Of a DNA stretch of 64,000 bases, positions 1 to 7,766 are shown piece by piece; positions within the stretch are counted from its first letter, which is position 1; each line of letters starts with the position of its first letter. The DNA is from Candidatus Latescibacterota bacterium. Lineage in GTDB: Bacteria; Latescibacterota; UBA2968; UBA8231. Location of the stretch: NCBI GenBank assembly GCA_022826515.1, contig JAJDUT010000060.1, forward strand, positions 80,260-144,259. Direction: 5' to 3'. A program made the position numbers and the translations under genes. Under the pieces are notes generated by a model. It saw only the letters and a program-made list of their open reading frames with translations. It was not told the DNA's origin and did no database searches.

Positions 1-668
1 AGTCGCCCGCGGCCCTCGCCGTTGATCTCGTAGATGCGGCCCTTGCCGGCCGTGCCAGCGTACAAGCGGTCGTTGTGGGCGAGTAGGGTTATAACGTGGC
101 GATCTTCCGGCGCAAAGAAGACTTCGTGCGACCCATCTCTGGCAATTTTGAGCACTCGGCCGGGTTCGCCCGTGGCCGCGTAAAGCTGGCCGTCGATTAG
201 GGCCAAGTCCCACACGTAGCGGCTGCCGGTCTGGAGCAAGGTTTTTGCCTGTCCCTCGCCATCGAGCGCGTAGATTAGGCCGTCGGGGGCTGAACCAGCG
301 TAGAGTCGTCCGTCAGGGTCGGTGATCAGGGCGTGGAGGACGAGTTCGGGCGAATCGAACAGCAACTCGGCTTGCCCTTCGTCATCGACGGCAAAGAGCC
401 GCCCCGAGTCGCCGGTGCCCACGTAGAGACCTCCCTTGGGATTGGGCACCATGGACCAGACGCGCTCGGCCTCTAGCGCAGCTAGCTCGACAAGTGCGGG
501 CGCTAGTTCCAGTGCGCCATCCGCAGCAATGGAGATGCCTTCGCTCTCGCCTGCGGCGAAGTCGTCGTACGCGTATTGCTGCCAAGCCTTGGCGCGCCCT
601 GCTTCGGTTGCGCTGACTGCCGATAGTAGCAAGAAAAACGAAAACAGAGTTCGGGTTGTAAGTATCAT
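1..668 (-). CDS. Secreted beta-propeller protein, N-terminal part (runs off the window)
   Basis: Reading down from an ATG at 668 gives an uninterrupted frame to the window edge. It starts with a hydrophobic signal peptide (MILTTRTLFSFFLLLSAVSA). Then come repeated blades of the form LYVGTGDSGRLFAVDDEG, RLYAGSAPDGLIYALDGEG and LYAATGEPGRVLKIARDG, spaced about 45 residues apart. This is the pattern of an NHL/SMP-30/WD40-like propeller exported to the periplasm or surface. The start lies 4 bases after the stop of the S55 protease gene, so the two are almost certainly cotranscribed. The C-terminus is missing, so the blade number and any enzymatic role cannot be told. Confidence 0.85.
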   Translation of the reverse strand, partial: MILTTRTLFSFFLLLSAVSATEAGRAKAWQQYAYDDFAAGESEGISIAADGALELAPALVELAALEAERVWSMVPNPKGGLYVGTGDSGRLFAVDDEGQAELLFDSPELVLHALITDPDGRLYAGSAPDGLIYALDGEGQAKTLLQTGSRYVWDLALIDGQLYAATGEPGRVLKIARDGSHEVFFAPEDRHVITLLAHNDRLYAGTAGKGRIYEINGEGRGR

Positions 669-672
669 CAGA

Positions 673-2415
673 TCAGGGCTTTCTCAATGTCATGTCGAGG
701 CTTTGCTCGCCGGAGAGGACGTAGTCAGTGGTCAGGGTGCGGCGGAGGACGACTTCGCCTTGGACCGGCCCCAGATGCCCAGCCGAGCGGTCCGCGCTCA
801 GCACGGCCAATGCCGAGGGCGGCAGCCCGGGCAATTCGCGCCCGTTCACCGTAAAGCCCGGCTCGGCGCGAAAGACCTCGACGACCAGTTCGTCGGCGGC
901 ACCCGTGCGCTCGAGCAATGCAAGCACGTCAGCGGCATTGCGCGGCACGAACGCATCGGGCTGGCGCTCTGCTTCCCAACTTGCGCTCGCCACACCGCTG
1001 CCGACGCGCACGACGAAGGGGCCGGGTTCGAGATATGCGGGCAAATCCACCTCTAGGCGCTCTATAACCGGCTCGGCGCGATACGGTTGCAACGTCGCCT
1101 GCAGCGAGACCCGCTGCCCAGCCTTGGGATCAGGCGGCGACAGCCGCAGGCCCGTGATGCGGGCTTGGGCTAAGGTTTCGCCGATTTCCAACTCAAAGTG
1201 CAGCGAGTCTAAGGTCAGTCCTGCGAAGGGGTTGTTGAGCAGTATGCCGACCGGCCGCGCTGCGTCTATCACGGCGCTGAACGGCGCGAACCCACTGCTG
1301 TACACTTGCTCGCGCTCAACCGTGCGGCCATCGGCCAGTGCGATGTGGCTACGCATCCGCAGCGTGGCGTCGCCAAAGAGCTTTTCAGTGGTTTCGAGGG
1401 AGTTGAACAAAACCGAGCGGACCAAGGACGCGCTAAGCTCGGGGTGGCGCAGCACCTCGCAGCGGAAGGCGTGATCGCCGGCCGCTGACCGCAGGGCAAC
1501 CCGCACTGGCAGCATGTCCGGCGCTTCGCCCAGCGTCCCGGCTATCGCAGGCAGGCGGTCTTGGCGCACTGCCCCCATTGTGCCGGTCGGCGTCCCCAGC
1601 TTGAAGGAGGCGGTCTGAATGGGAATGACTTGGTGGATATAGGCCCCGGTGGCAGGCAGATTGGTGACCCCCAGCAAAAACATCGGATGCCCAAAGCCGA
1701 CAAAACGCCCGTCGCCGACCCAAGTAAGGGTGCCAATCCCTGCTGCGCTGTAATCGCCGCGGATTAGCTGCACGGCCAGCGAGGCCCCAGGCGCGATAGA
1801 CACCTCTTGGTCGGACAGCGCCTGCCCTATCGGGCTGTCCAAAAGCTGGATGCCCGGCGCGTCGAGCGCGTCACGCAACACTTGCCGTCCCCTCGGACTG
1901 AAGCCAGCAACGGCTATGGGCATTCCCAGCGGCGCTAGGGTGCTGACGCCCTCGCCGCCGAGCAGGCGGGTGGTCTCTTCATCTAGGTCTAAGACTTTTC
2001 CGTACTGGCTTGGACTGGGATGTTCGCGCGTGGCGACGTCGAGCATGTGGGCGATAGGGGTGATGCCGCCGATGGGCTCCTTGGAAAAGTACCAGCCATA
2101 AGCGATGGCACCGATGAGCCGCCCGTCGATGTACACCGGGCTGCCGCTCATGCCCCTTATGAGGCCCGTGTGTTCCAATGGGCCACCGGAGAGCCGCGCG
2201 AGGATCATGTCCATGCGCGGCCCCAAGGCCCCTTTTAGCACTCCCAAAATTTCGACTTGGAATGTGTCGATCTGGGTGCCTTGGAAAGTCGTCAGCCCAA
2301 AGCCGCTCATGCCTCGGCGCAACTCGCTTGGCTCCATGATGGGTTGAGCGCGGAGCGCGGGAGCGGCCAAGAGCAACGACGCCAGCGCGACTAGTATGCG
2401 AAATGAGGTCTGCAA
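673..2415 (-). CDS. SpoIVB-like S55 family serine protease, secreted
   Basis: The 580-residue protein has a signal peptide (residues 1-23) and then a region resembling the SpoIVB peptidase S55 domain. The core motif GMSGSPVYIDGRLIGAIAYG lies at about residues 88-107 and holds the presumed nucleophile Ser in SGSP. SpoIVB of spore formers carries the same GMSGSP motif. The remaining 450 or so residues are beta-rich and not recognised; they include a second glycine-rich segment (FVGFGHPMF) typical of this family outside Firmicutes. It is cotranscribed with the propeller protein downstream. The role is probably regulated proteolysis or processing in the envelope, but the substrate is unknown. Confidence 0.8.
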   Translation of the reverse strand: MQTSFRILVALASLLLAAPALRAQPIMEPSELRRGMSGFGLTTFQGTQIDTFQVEILGVLKGALGPRMDMILARLSGGPLEHTGLIRGMSGSPVYIDGRLIGAIAYGWYFSKEPIGGITPIAHMLDVATREHPSPSQYGKVLDLDEETTRLLGGEGVSTLAPLGMPIAVAGFSPRGRQVLRDALDAPGIQLLDSPIGQALSDQEVSIAPGASLAVQLIRGDYSAAGIGTLTWVGDGRFVGFGHPMFLLGVTNLPATGAYIHQVIPIQTASFKLGTPTGTMGAVRQDRLPAIAGTLGEAPDMLPVRVALRSAAGDHAFRCEVLRHPELSASLVRSVLFNSLETTEKLFGDATLRMRSHIALADGRTVEREQVYSSGFAPFSAVIDAARPVGILLNNPFAGLTLDSLHFELEIGETLAQARITGLRLSPPDPKAGQRVSLQATLQPYRAEPVIERLEVDLPAYLEPGPFVVRVGSGVASASWEAERQPDAFVPRNAADVLALLERTGAADELVVEVFRAEPGFTVNGRELPGLPPSALAVLSADRSAGHLGPVQGEVVLRRTLTTDYVLSGEQSLDMTLRKP

Positions 2416-2457
2416 GACCTTTTGCTTGCCTTTCCCTTAGAGAAAAGAATTTAAAAA

Positions 2458-2484
2458 GCTATACTTGGGCTAGGGAAAAGTCAA
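2458..2484 (-). promoter_or_regulatory. Possible promoter of the S55 protease operon
   Basis: On the minus strand TTGACT (2484-2479) is followed after 15 bases by TATAGC (2463-2458), about 43 bases before the start codon. The spacer is short for a sigma-70 promoter, so this is only a candidate. Confidence 0.25.
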
Positions 2485-2560
2485 GGTAAGCCAAGTGTTG
2501 ATAGGCGTTGTAACATTTTGTTTGACAATGAGTTGCCTCTTTTGGATTTCGGGCAGTCCC

Positions 2561-2589
2561 TTGACAAACGCCGCGCTAGATACATTACT
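2561..2589 (+). promoter_or_regulatory. Possible promoter of the Gfo/Idh oxidoreductase gene
   Basis: A perfect TTGACA box at 2561-2566 is followed by AT-containing hexamers (TACATT at 2581, ATTACT at 2584). The -10 match is weak. The site lies about 40 bases before the start codon at 2630, in a 214-base divergent intergenic region that otherwise shows nothing. Confidence 0.3.
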
Positions 2590-2629
2590 GTTGCTCTCGC
2601 AACCACCTACGTCCCAATAGGAGAAGATC

Positions 2630-3637
2630 ATGCTTAATATCGGTTTTATCGGCTGCGGCGGCATTGCCCGCCATCACGCCAGTTGCCTATCCCGGATCCG
2701 GGGTGCGCGCATTGTCGCGGCCGCGGATGTCGTCGCCGACGCGGCTGAAGCGTTCGCTCACGACTTCGGGGCCGAACATCACTTCGCGGACTTCCGAGCG
2801 CTGCTCGACCTGCCCGAGATCGACGCGGTGTGGGTCTGCACCCCCACCTTCCAGCACCACGCGCCGGTCATTGCCGCAGCCAAAGCCGGCAAGCACGTCT
2901 TCTGCGAGAAGCCCATGGCGCTGAAGGTGGCTGATGCGCGGCGCATGGCGAATGCCTGTGCCCAAGCCGACGTGCGGCTGACCATTGGCTTTGTGCGTCG
3001 CTTTGACACTCAGTGGGGCAAGCTCAAGGATATCGTCCAATCCGGTGCCGTTGGCTCGCCGGTCATCTGGCGTTTTGCTGCGGGAGGCCGCCCGGGCCGC
3101 CCGTGGTTCCGCGATGTGAACAAAGGCGGTGGTCCGCTGATGGACGGTGCCGTGCATAACTACGATTTCGCCTTGCAGATTTTCGGCCCGGCCGCTTCGG
3201 CGCAGGCTTCTTCCTTGCAATTCGACCCGACCAGCGTCGGCGCGGACACCGCCAGCGTCATCATCAACTTTGCCAGTGGCGACCAGCACTCCTTGATCTG
3301 GTCGTGGGGCGTGGCCGCTGGTGCGCCCGTGGCGGGCCTCAACGACGTGATTGGCCCGGCCGGCACCCTGCAATTTGGCATGACGGCGCAAAAGGCTCCG
3401 GCGCGCTTCAACCCGGAAAGAAGTGGGGCTTTTACGCTCAAGATGGGTGAAGGCCGCGAGCGGGTGTACTCCTATCCGCTCAAGGACATGTTCGCCGACC
3501 AGGACAAACACGTGGTCAAGTGCTTCGCCAATGGCGAACAGCCCTTAGTGACTGGGGAAGATGGGATTGCCGCCTTGGAGGTTGCGACGGCTGTGTTGCG
3601 GGCTGGGAAGGGGCAGCGGACGGTGAAGATTAGGTAG
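2630..3637 (+). CDS. Gfo/Idh/MocA family NAD(P)-dependent oxidoreductase
   Basis: A 335-residue protein of the usual family length. The N-terminal Rossmann fold starts with IGFIGCGGIARHHA (GxGxxA, NAD(P) binding). The family signature FCEKPMAL follows, where the Lys normally contacts substrate and cofactor. The C-terminal alpha/beta domain contains GGGPLMDGAVHNYDF, with the conserved D-x-x-x-H. Members oxidise or reduce sugars, inositols and related polyols in the cytoplasm. The gene has a good AGGAG ribosome site and stands alone between a divergent protease operon and toxin-antitoxin remnants. The substrate is not predictable. Confidence 0.9.
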   Translation: MLNIGFIGCGGIARHHASCLSRIRGARIVAAADVVADAAEAFAHDFGAEHHFADFRALLDLPEIDAVWVCTPTFQHHAPVIAAAKAGKHVFCEKPMALKVADARRMANACAQADVRLTIGFVRRFDTQWGKLKDIVQSGAVGSPVIWRFAAGGRPGRPWFRDVNKGGGPLMDGAVHNYDFALQIFGPAASAQASSLQFDPTSVGADTASVIINFASGDQHSLIWSWGVAAGAPVAGLNDVIGPAGTLQFGMTAQKAPARFNPERSGAFTLKMGEGRERVYSYPLKDMFADQDKHVVKCFANGEQPLVTGEDGIAALEVATAVLRAGKGQRTVKIR

Positions 3638-4200
3638 GACTCAAGAGAAACGAAATGCCCGTAAGAAAACATAAGGCCAGCGATTACCTGAAAACGCCCG
3701 AGGACATCGCGGCCTATCTGAATGTCGTGTTCGAAGACACCGATACCGACCACGAGGACTTGATGATCGCGCTCCGCAACGTCGCTGACGCCATCGGCGG
3801 CGTTGCGGAACTGGCTCGCCGAACCGGCCTGAACCCATCGGGCTTGTCGCGTGCGCTCTCGGCACAGAATACCCCGAAGATTGACACCATTGTGGATGAC
3901 CTGCCCGCGGTTCAAATTTTGCAAGGCTTCCAGCACTTGGGGAACTAGAGGTTCTAGGTAATCTATGCGACTTCTTCTTGCAATGAGTACGATGATTGGA
4001 ATATCCCGTTCAGTTATATTCTGTTGATGTTCCAGATTCCGGTCGAGCGTGATGAAGGCGTCGAATTCGTCCTGGGCCAATGCCAAGAGTTCGCCATTGC
4101 TCTTGCTGCTCCATCCCATGTGCCTTACTGTCGAAACGTCATGCCCAACGAGCAGGCTTCTTAGCTGCATTGGCACTGACTCATCGAGCAGCAGGCTCAT
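3472..4200 (-). CDS. DUF5615 PIN-like (Mut7-C-like) putative toxin, read-through C-terminus
   Basis: From ATG 4200 (start MSLLLDESVP) the first roughly 107 residues match the short DUF5615 PIN-like family. They include LLDESVP, the HDVSTV...GWSSKSNGELL block and the ITLDRNLEHQQN motif, and end at LEALQNLNRGQVIH. Family proteins stop near here. This frame has lost its stop and runs about 135 residues antisense through the antidote gene and into the end of the oxidoreductase gene, so the real product carries a meaningless tail. The start overlaps the end of the upstream DUF433 remnant (ATGAG overlap), the normal DUF433-DUF5615 arrangement. Longer upstream starts in this frame would include non-family sequence and are not preferred. 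Confidence 0.6.
   Translation of the reverse strand: MSLLLDESVPMQLRSLLVGHDVSTVRHMGWSSKSNGELLALAQDEFDAFITLDRNLEHQQNITERDIPIIVLIARRSRIDYLEPLVPQVLEALQNLNRGQVIHNGVNLRGILCRERTRQARWVQAGSASQFRNAADGVSDVAERDHQVLVVGIGVFEHDIQIGRDVLGRFQVIAGLMFSYGHFVSLESYLIFTVRCPFPARNTAVATSKAAIPSSPVTKGCSPLAKHLTTCLSWSANMSLSG
3655..3948 (+). pseudogene. Addiction-module antidote (HI1420/HigA-like family), C-terminus replaced
   Basis: Residues 1-75 match the small HTH antidote family (DYLKTPEDIAAYLN near the N-terminus, then a helix-turn-helix AELARRTGLNPSGLSRALS and PKIDTI). In the family the protein continues as a final helix similar to VLKALGLKL. Here, after PKIDTI (about base 3890), the sequence becomes the antisense of the end of the convergent DUF5615 gene. 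No toxin of the RelE/ParE type lies upstream, where family members normally have one. It therefore looks like an orphan antidote damaged by a deletion or recombination joining two convergent genes. A still-folding product is possible because the HTH is intact. Confidence 0.6.
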
Positions 4201-4380
4201 AAGCAATACTCTCCAAGACCTTCCTCGCCATATCAATCGTCCTGATTGCCTGTTCACGGCTTACACTCGGGAAGTCGTCCAGAAATCCACAAAAATGGGC
4301 GTGCCGCTCACAAAGCCCTCTTTGCTGTGAAACACGCCGTTCTCGATTGTGAGTATTGCGTTTTCGGTTGTTTGTGTCAT
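4181..4380 (-). pseudogene. DUF433 antitoxin-like gene, internally deleted and frameshifted
   Basis: An ATG at 4380 with an upstream AGGAGG-type ribosome site opens MTQTTENAILTIENGVFHSK...SGTPIFVD, which stops after 39 codons. Another frame of the same stretch then reads GFLDDFPSVSREQAIRTIDMARKVL and ends at a TGA (4183-4181) that overlaps the DUF5615 start. SGTP(I/V)FV and the LDDFPSVSREQA segment are both hallmarks of DUF433 proteins. The 20 or so residues that normally lie between them (GTRVPV...GGSLDE) are gone and the frame is shifted. The gene is therefore a deletion derivative of the usual partner of DUF5615 proteins. Confidence 0.65.
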
Positions 4381-4416
4381 AGTGTCCCTCCTAGGGAAAG
4401 AGGGTTTTCCGCCATA

Positions 4417-4686
4417 TCAATAAGCAGGCTGTACACGCAATGCGTCGGCTGGATCGCTTTGTTGGATTTGTTCGTTATAGGCTGTCTTGCGGCGTTGCCA
4501 AGTTTCGTAAATGCCTTTCCACCGGCTGAAATCCGTTCGGGTTTCGTCAAAATCGTCGTAGTGCGATAGCTTGCCTGCTCTTAAGATGTTGTAAAAATCT
4601 TGGCTGAGAATGCCGTATTTTTCTTCGTAGAGCGTGAGCCGCCGTTCAAGCTGCTTCATCTCAAGGACGAGTTCGTGAAGCTCCAT
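4417..4686 (-). CDS. Small conserved-looking protein of unknown function
   Basis: An 89-residue, charged, mostly helical protein. An N-terminal coiled-coil-like stretch (LVLEMKQLERRLTLYEEKYG) is followed by an acidic and aromatic region (SHYDDFDETRTDFSRWKGIYETW). An AAAGGAGA ribosome site precedes the ATG. I do not recognise a named family. Proteins of this size and style often accompany small toxin genes, and the next genes downstream are a DUF433/DUF5615 remnant, so a link to a decayed toxin-antitoxin locus is an inference from position only. Confidence 0.55.
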   Translation of the reverse strand: MELHELVLEMKQLERRLTLYEEKYGILSQDFYNILRAGKLSHYDDFDETRTDFSRWKGIYETWQRRKTAYNEQIQQSDPADALRVQPAY

Positions 4687-4740
4687 TGCAGGTCTCCTTT
4701 TTTAGTACTCCTCCGGTTGGTGCCCCTCGTCTCCTCCGCC

Positions 4741-5865
4741 CTACCAGTCCACAACCGACCCGTCGTCAGGATCAAGGCGAGTTCGATAGGGACTCGGTTC
4801 GCCGACTTGGTCCATGAGCTTGTCCTCGTCGATGGTGATGCCGAGGCCGGGATCCGGGGGCAGAGGTCGGTGGCCGTTGGCGACCGGTGGCAAGGGTTTG
4901 GCGAGTAGGTCTGCGTATTCGTTGTCGCCGCGCTCTTGGATGAGAAAGTTGGGGATGGCAGCGGCGATCTGCAGACTCGCGGCAAGCGAACAGGGACCTT
5001 GGGGGTTGTGCGGGGCCAGCGGCGAGTAGTAAGCCTCGGCCATGCCAGCGATGATCTTCAATTCGGTGATGCCGCCGGCATAGCAAACATCCGGCTGGAG
5101 GATGTGGGCGGCGCGTTTTTCGAGAATTTCCTTGAACCCCCACTTGGTAAAGATGCGCTCGCCGGTGGCAATGGGGATGTGGGTCTTTGCGGCGATTTCG
5201 GCCATGACATCGACGTTGAGGGCCTGGACAATTTCCTCGTAGAACCAAGGGTGATACGGTTCGAGTGCCTTGACGAGCAGCAGGGCGGTTGGGGGTTGCA
5301 CTGCGCCGTGAAAGTCAACGGCGATATCGACGCTGGAGCCGTGTTGTTCGCGCAGTGCCTTGAAGCGTTCGACGATCTCATCGACGAATTTTTGGCCCTC
5401 GATGTATTTGAAGGGGGCCCGCGACGTGCCCGGACCCACCTTCATGGCGTTGACGCCGGTTTTCTCACTCACTTCGCCGTAAACCCGAATCCGCTCGCGC
5501 GTGGGGCCGCCGAGCAGCTTGTACACGGGTACGCCATAGCATTTGCCGGTGATGTCCCAAAGGGCCATATCAATGCCGGAGGAGATGGCGGTTTTGATCG
5601 GGCCGCCGCGATAGAAGGCACCGCGATGGATGGCCTGCCAGTGGTGAGCGACTGGGCGGGGATCTTTGCCCACTAAGTAGTCGGCGACTTCGAGCGCGCC
5701 GGCGGCACAGGCCTTAGCGTCGTCCTTGAGCATTTCGCCCCAACCAGTGATGCCCGCGTCCGTCGAGATCTTGACGAAGACCCAGGAGTTTTTGAGAACG
5801 AACGTCTCGATATTGGTGACTTTAATCGCATCGTTGGGTCCGATAGGGGCTTCAGTGCCCGGCAT
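4741..5865 (-). CDS. Mandelate racemase/enolase superfamily dehydratase (galactonate dehydratase-like)
   Basis: The start at 5865 (MPGTEAPIGP) is preferred because AAAGGAGC lies 8 bases upstream; this gives 374 residues. The N-terminal capping domain contains GWGEM and AISSGIDMALWDITGK. The barrel holds the metal ligands in AVDFHG, FYEEIV and ATGERIF, and the catalytic His in APHNPQGP. The overall pattern, including the LAASLQI segment, is closest to D-galactonate dehydratases, which remove water from sugar acids. The segment between VYGEV and NAMKVGPG looks about 20 residues shorter than usual and the KxK-type base motif is not clear, so the reaction is uncertain. It is the last gene of the catabolic operon that starts near 10.2 kb. 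Confidence 0.82.
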   Translation of the reverse strand: MPGTEAPIGPNDAIKVTNIETFVLKNSWVFVKISTDAGITGWGEMLKDDAKACAAGALEVADYLVGKDPRPVAHHWQAIHRGAFYRGGPIKTAISSGIDMALWDITGKCYGVPVYKLLGGPTRERIRVYGEVSEKTGVNAMKVGPGTSRAPFKYIEGQKFVDEIVERFKALREQHGSSVDIAVDFHGAVQPPTALLLVKALEPYHPWFYEEIVQALNVDVMAEIAAKTHIPIATGERIFTKWGFKEILEKRAAHILQPDVCYAGGITELKIIAGMAEAYYSPLAPHNPQGPCSLAASLQIAAAIPNFLIQERGDNEYADLLAKPLPPVANGHRPLPPDPGLGITIDEDKLMDQVGEPSPYRTRLDPDDGSVVDW

Positions 5866-5905
5866 GGTGGTGCTCCTTTGGCTATGGGTGATCGTTGCAG
5901 GGTTC

Positions 5906-6898
5906 TTACGGCGCAGTAGATGCAACCGAAGTCGCGCTGGCGATGCGCCAGCGTCCGTCGAGATCGCAGGCTTCGTAGAACATGCGGAAGCGTCCGTCGG
6001 GAAGGTCAATCACACACGGCTCTGAGGCCTTGGCTGCGTCCCACAGTCCCCCATTGTCAATGCAGATTCCCGGATCCTTGACCCACTGCAAACCGTCCTC
6101 GGAAAATGCACTGAAAATTCTGCCGTGATACTTTGATCCACGGGGGATCTCCGGAGCCGACGTCCAGCCTGCGTAGTACATCCGAAAGCCGCCCTCGCCC
6201 AGGCGCAAAACCTCCGGGGCATAGACGGCATAGGATTCGAGCGCTCGGTCTTGGGGTATGCGGACGCCGGGCTCCAACTGGAATACTAGACCATCTTCTG
6301 ATACGGCGCTGACGATCTTTTTGTGGCCAGCAACATCTGGATAGGGATAGGCGCTGGCGTAGAGGCGAAAGCGGGGGCCGCCCTCAGTCGGGTCGAGGTG
6401 AAGACACCGAGGTGCCAGATAGGAGACGCTTGCTCCGGCTAGGCGCAGGCCCGGCTCTCGTTCCCAGACCAGACCGTCGGCGGAAACAGCACTCACAATG
6501 GCAGCCTTGACTTGGCCGTCCCCTGTCTCGGTCTTCCCCTCGTAGTACATTCGGTAGCGGCCATCCGCTAGCGGAATGACGTCCGGGCTCCAGATATAGT
6601 GCTCGGCACCCTCTCCGCCCGCATCCATTCTGACGCCCGGCTCCTTCTCCCAGTGTTCGGCATCGGTGGAGAAGGCACTCAGGATGTACCCCTTTGAAGC
6701 CGCGTTTGGACGCTCCGGCCCGAGGCCGTGATAGTACATGCGGTATCCACCGTCCATTTTGACCACGTTCGGAGTGAGGGTGCGGTTTGCATCGAGCGGT
6801 CCGTCGGAATCGATGGCGACGTCGGCGTCCTTGATCCACTGAGTGCCGGGATCCACGTCCTGATAGTGGACGGCTTGCAGCATGTTTGCAGATGTCAT
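5906..6898 (-). CDS. Five-bladed propeller glycoside-hydrolase-like protein
   Basis: The start at 6898 (MTSANMLQAVHYQD) gives 330 residues. There are five repeats of the type GGYRMYYHGLG...SAFSTDAEHWEKEPGVRM, each with an R(M/F)(Y/F)Y strand and a (S/A)xDGLxWxxEPG turn. This is the blade pattern of GH43/GH32/GH130-like five-bladed propellers and of related uncharacterised cytosolic families. No signal peptide is visible, so it should act in the cytoplasm. The clean catalytic triad of a known GH family cannot be assigned from motifs. It lies between a metallo-hydrolase and an enolase-superfamily dehydratase, consistent with sugar or sugar-acid breakdown. Confidence 0.7.
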   Translation of the reverse strand: MTSANMLQAVHYQDVDPGTQWIKDADVAIDSDGPLDANRTLTPNVVKMDGGYRMYYHGLGPERPNAASKGYILSAFSTDAEHWEKEPGVRMDAGGEGAEHYIWSPDVIPLADGRYRMYYEGKTETGDGQVKAAIVSAVSADGLVWEREPGLRLAGASVSYLAPRCLHLDPTEGGPRFRLYASAYPYPDVAGHKKIVSAVSEDGLVFQLEPGVRIPQDRALESYAVYAPEVLRLGEGGFRMYYAGWTSAPEIPRGSKYHGRIFSAFSEDGLQWVKDPGICIDNGGLWDAAKASEPCVIDLPDGRFRMFYEACDLDGRWRIASATSVASTAP

Positions 6899-6966
6899 TG
6901 CGGTCTCTTGGTGTCGATCAACTGGGCAACACCTTTGCTCGTAGGTTCCTAGCCTGAAAGTCGATG

Positions 6967-7749
6967 CTACTTGCCGCCCCCGACTCGATAGCTGCTTGCC
7001 GTATAGGTCAAAGTCTGCCCAGGCTGCATCTCTACCACCTGCGTATTCGGCGAGAGGAATTGTACCGCTTCGCTCAACGCGCCGATGTCGGCCGGCTGAT
7101 TCATAATCGGCCCGTAGTGGCAGGGAATGACGATGTCGGGGCGAATGAGGCTCGCCGCCCGCGCGGCCTCGCGGATCCCCATGGTGTACTGCCCGCCCAC
7201 TGGCATAATCGCGATTTGCGGTCCGTACATCTGGCCGATGAGTTGCATATCGCTGAACAAGCAGGTGTCGGAGGTGTCGTATATGGAGATGCCGTTGTCG
7301 TAGGCAACGATGAAACCGTTGACCGCGCTGTCGGGGTGGAAGAGCAGCCCCTCCGGCAACTCGCCGCCGATGACGTGCGGCGATAGCGATTGCGAGTGAT
7401 GGGCCTGCACCATGGTGATCGTGGCGTCTTTGACATTGGTCTCGCCGCCGGGATTCAGCGACAGCGCCCGCGAGCCCATCTTGAGTCCATGCACGGCCTC
7501 GGCGACCGAGCAAAGCTCGTAGTTGCCGACGAACTTGGCTTTGGTGCGCTTGCAGATCTCATAGGAGTCGCCGATGTGATCGCCGTGGCCGTGGGTGGCG
7601 ATGACGATATCGGCTTTTCTGACCTGACTGAGCGTCATCTTAGCGGTGGGATTGTCGTCGAGCCAAGCGTCGAAGTAAGTGACCGAGCCCTTGTCGGACT
7701 CGAAGCGGAAAGAAGCGTGGCCGATAAAGGTGATTTTTACGGATGCCAT
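6967..7749 (-). CDS. Metal-dependent hydrolase, metallo-beta-lactamase fold (UlaG/UPF0173-like)
   Basis: A 260-residue protein. ITFIGHASFRFE at the N-terminus is typical of the UPF0173/UlaG branch. The zinc motif ATHGHGDHIGD (HxHxDH) follows, then AHHSQS, a later Asp in IYDTSDT, and the C-terminal HYGP. UlaG hydrolyses a cyclic sugar lactone phosphate; most other members are uncharacterised. The setting among sugar-acid type enzymes fits a lactonase, but this is inference. It is 17 bases downstream of the bicupin gene in the same operon. Confidence 0.83.
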   Translation of the reverse strand: MASVKITFIGHASFRFESDKGSVTYFDAWLDDNPTAKMTLSQVRKADIVIATHGHGDHIGDSYEICKRTKAKFVGNYELCSVAEAVHGLKMGSRALSLNPGGETNVKDATITMVQAHHSQSLSPHVIGGELPEGLLFHPDSAVNGFIVAYDNGISIYDTSDTCLFSDMQLIGQMYGPQIAIMPVGGQYTMGIREAARAASLIRPDIVIPCHYGPIMNQPADIGALSEAVQFLSPNTQVVEMQPGQTLTYTASSYRVGGGK

Positions 7750-7766
7750 AGGACTAGTCCTTTCTG

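Noticed and set aside
2687..3511. A 274-codon minus-strand frame inside the Gfo/Idh gene
   Set aside because: Antisense shadow of a gene with clear Rossmann and EKP motifs.
6899..7513. Upstream extension of the propeller glycosidase-like frame
   Set aside because: It runs in another frame over the metallo-hydrolase gene and encodes Arg/His-rich nonsense; similarity begins at the ATG at 6898.
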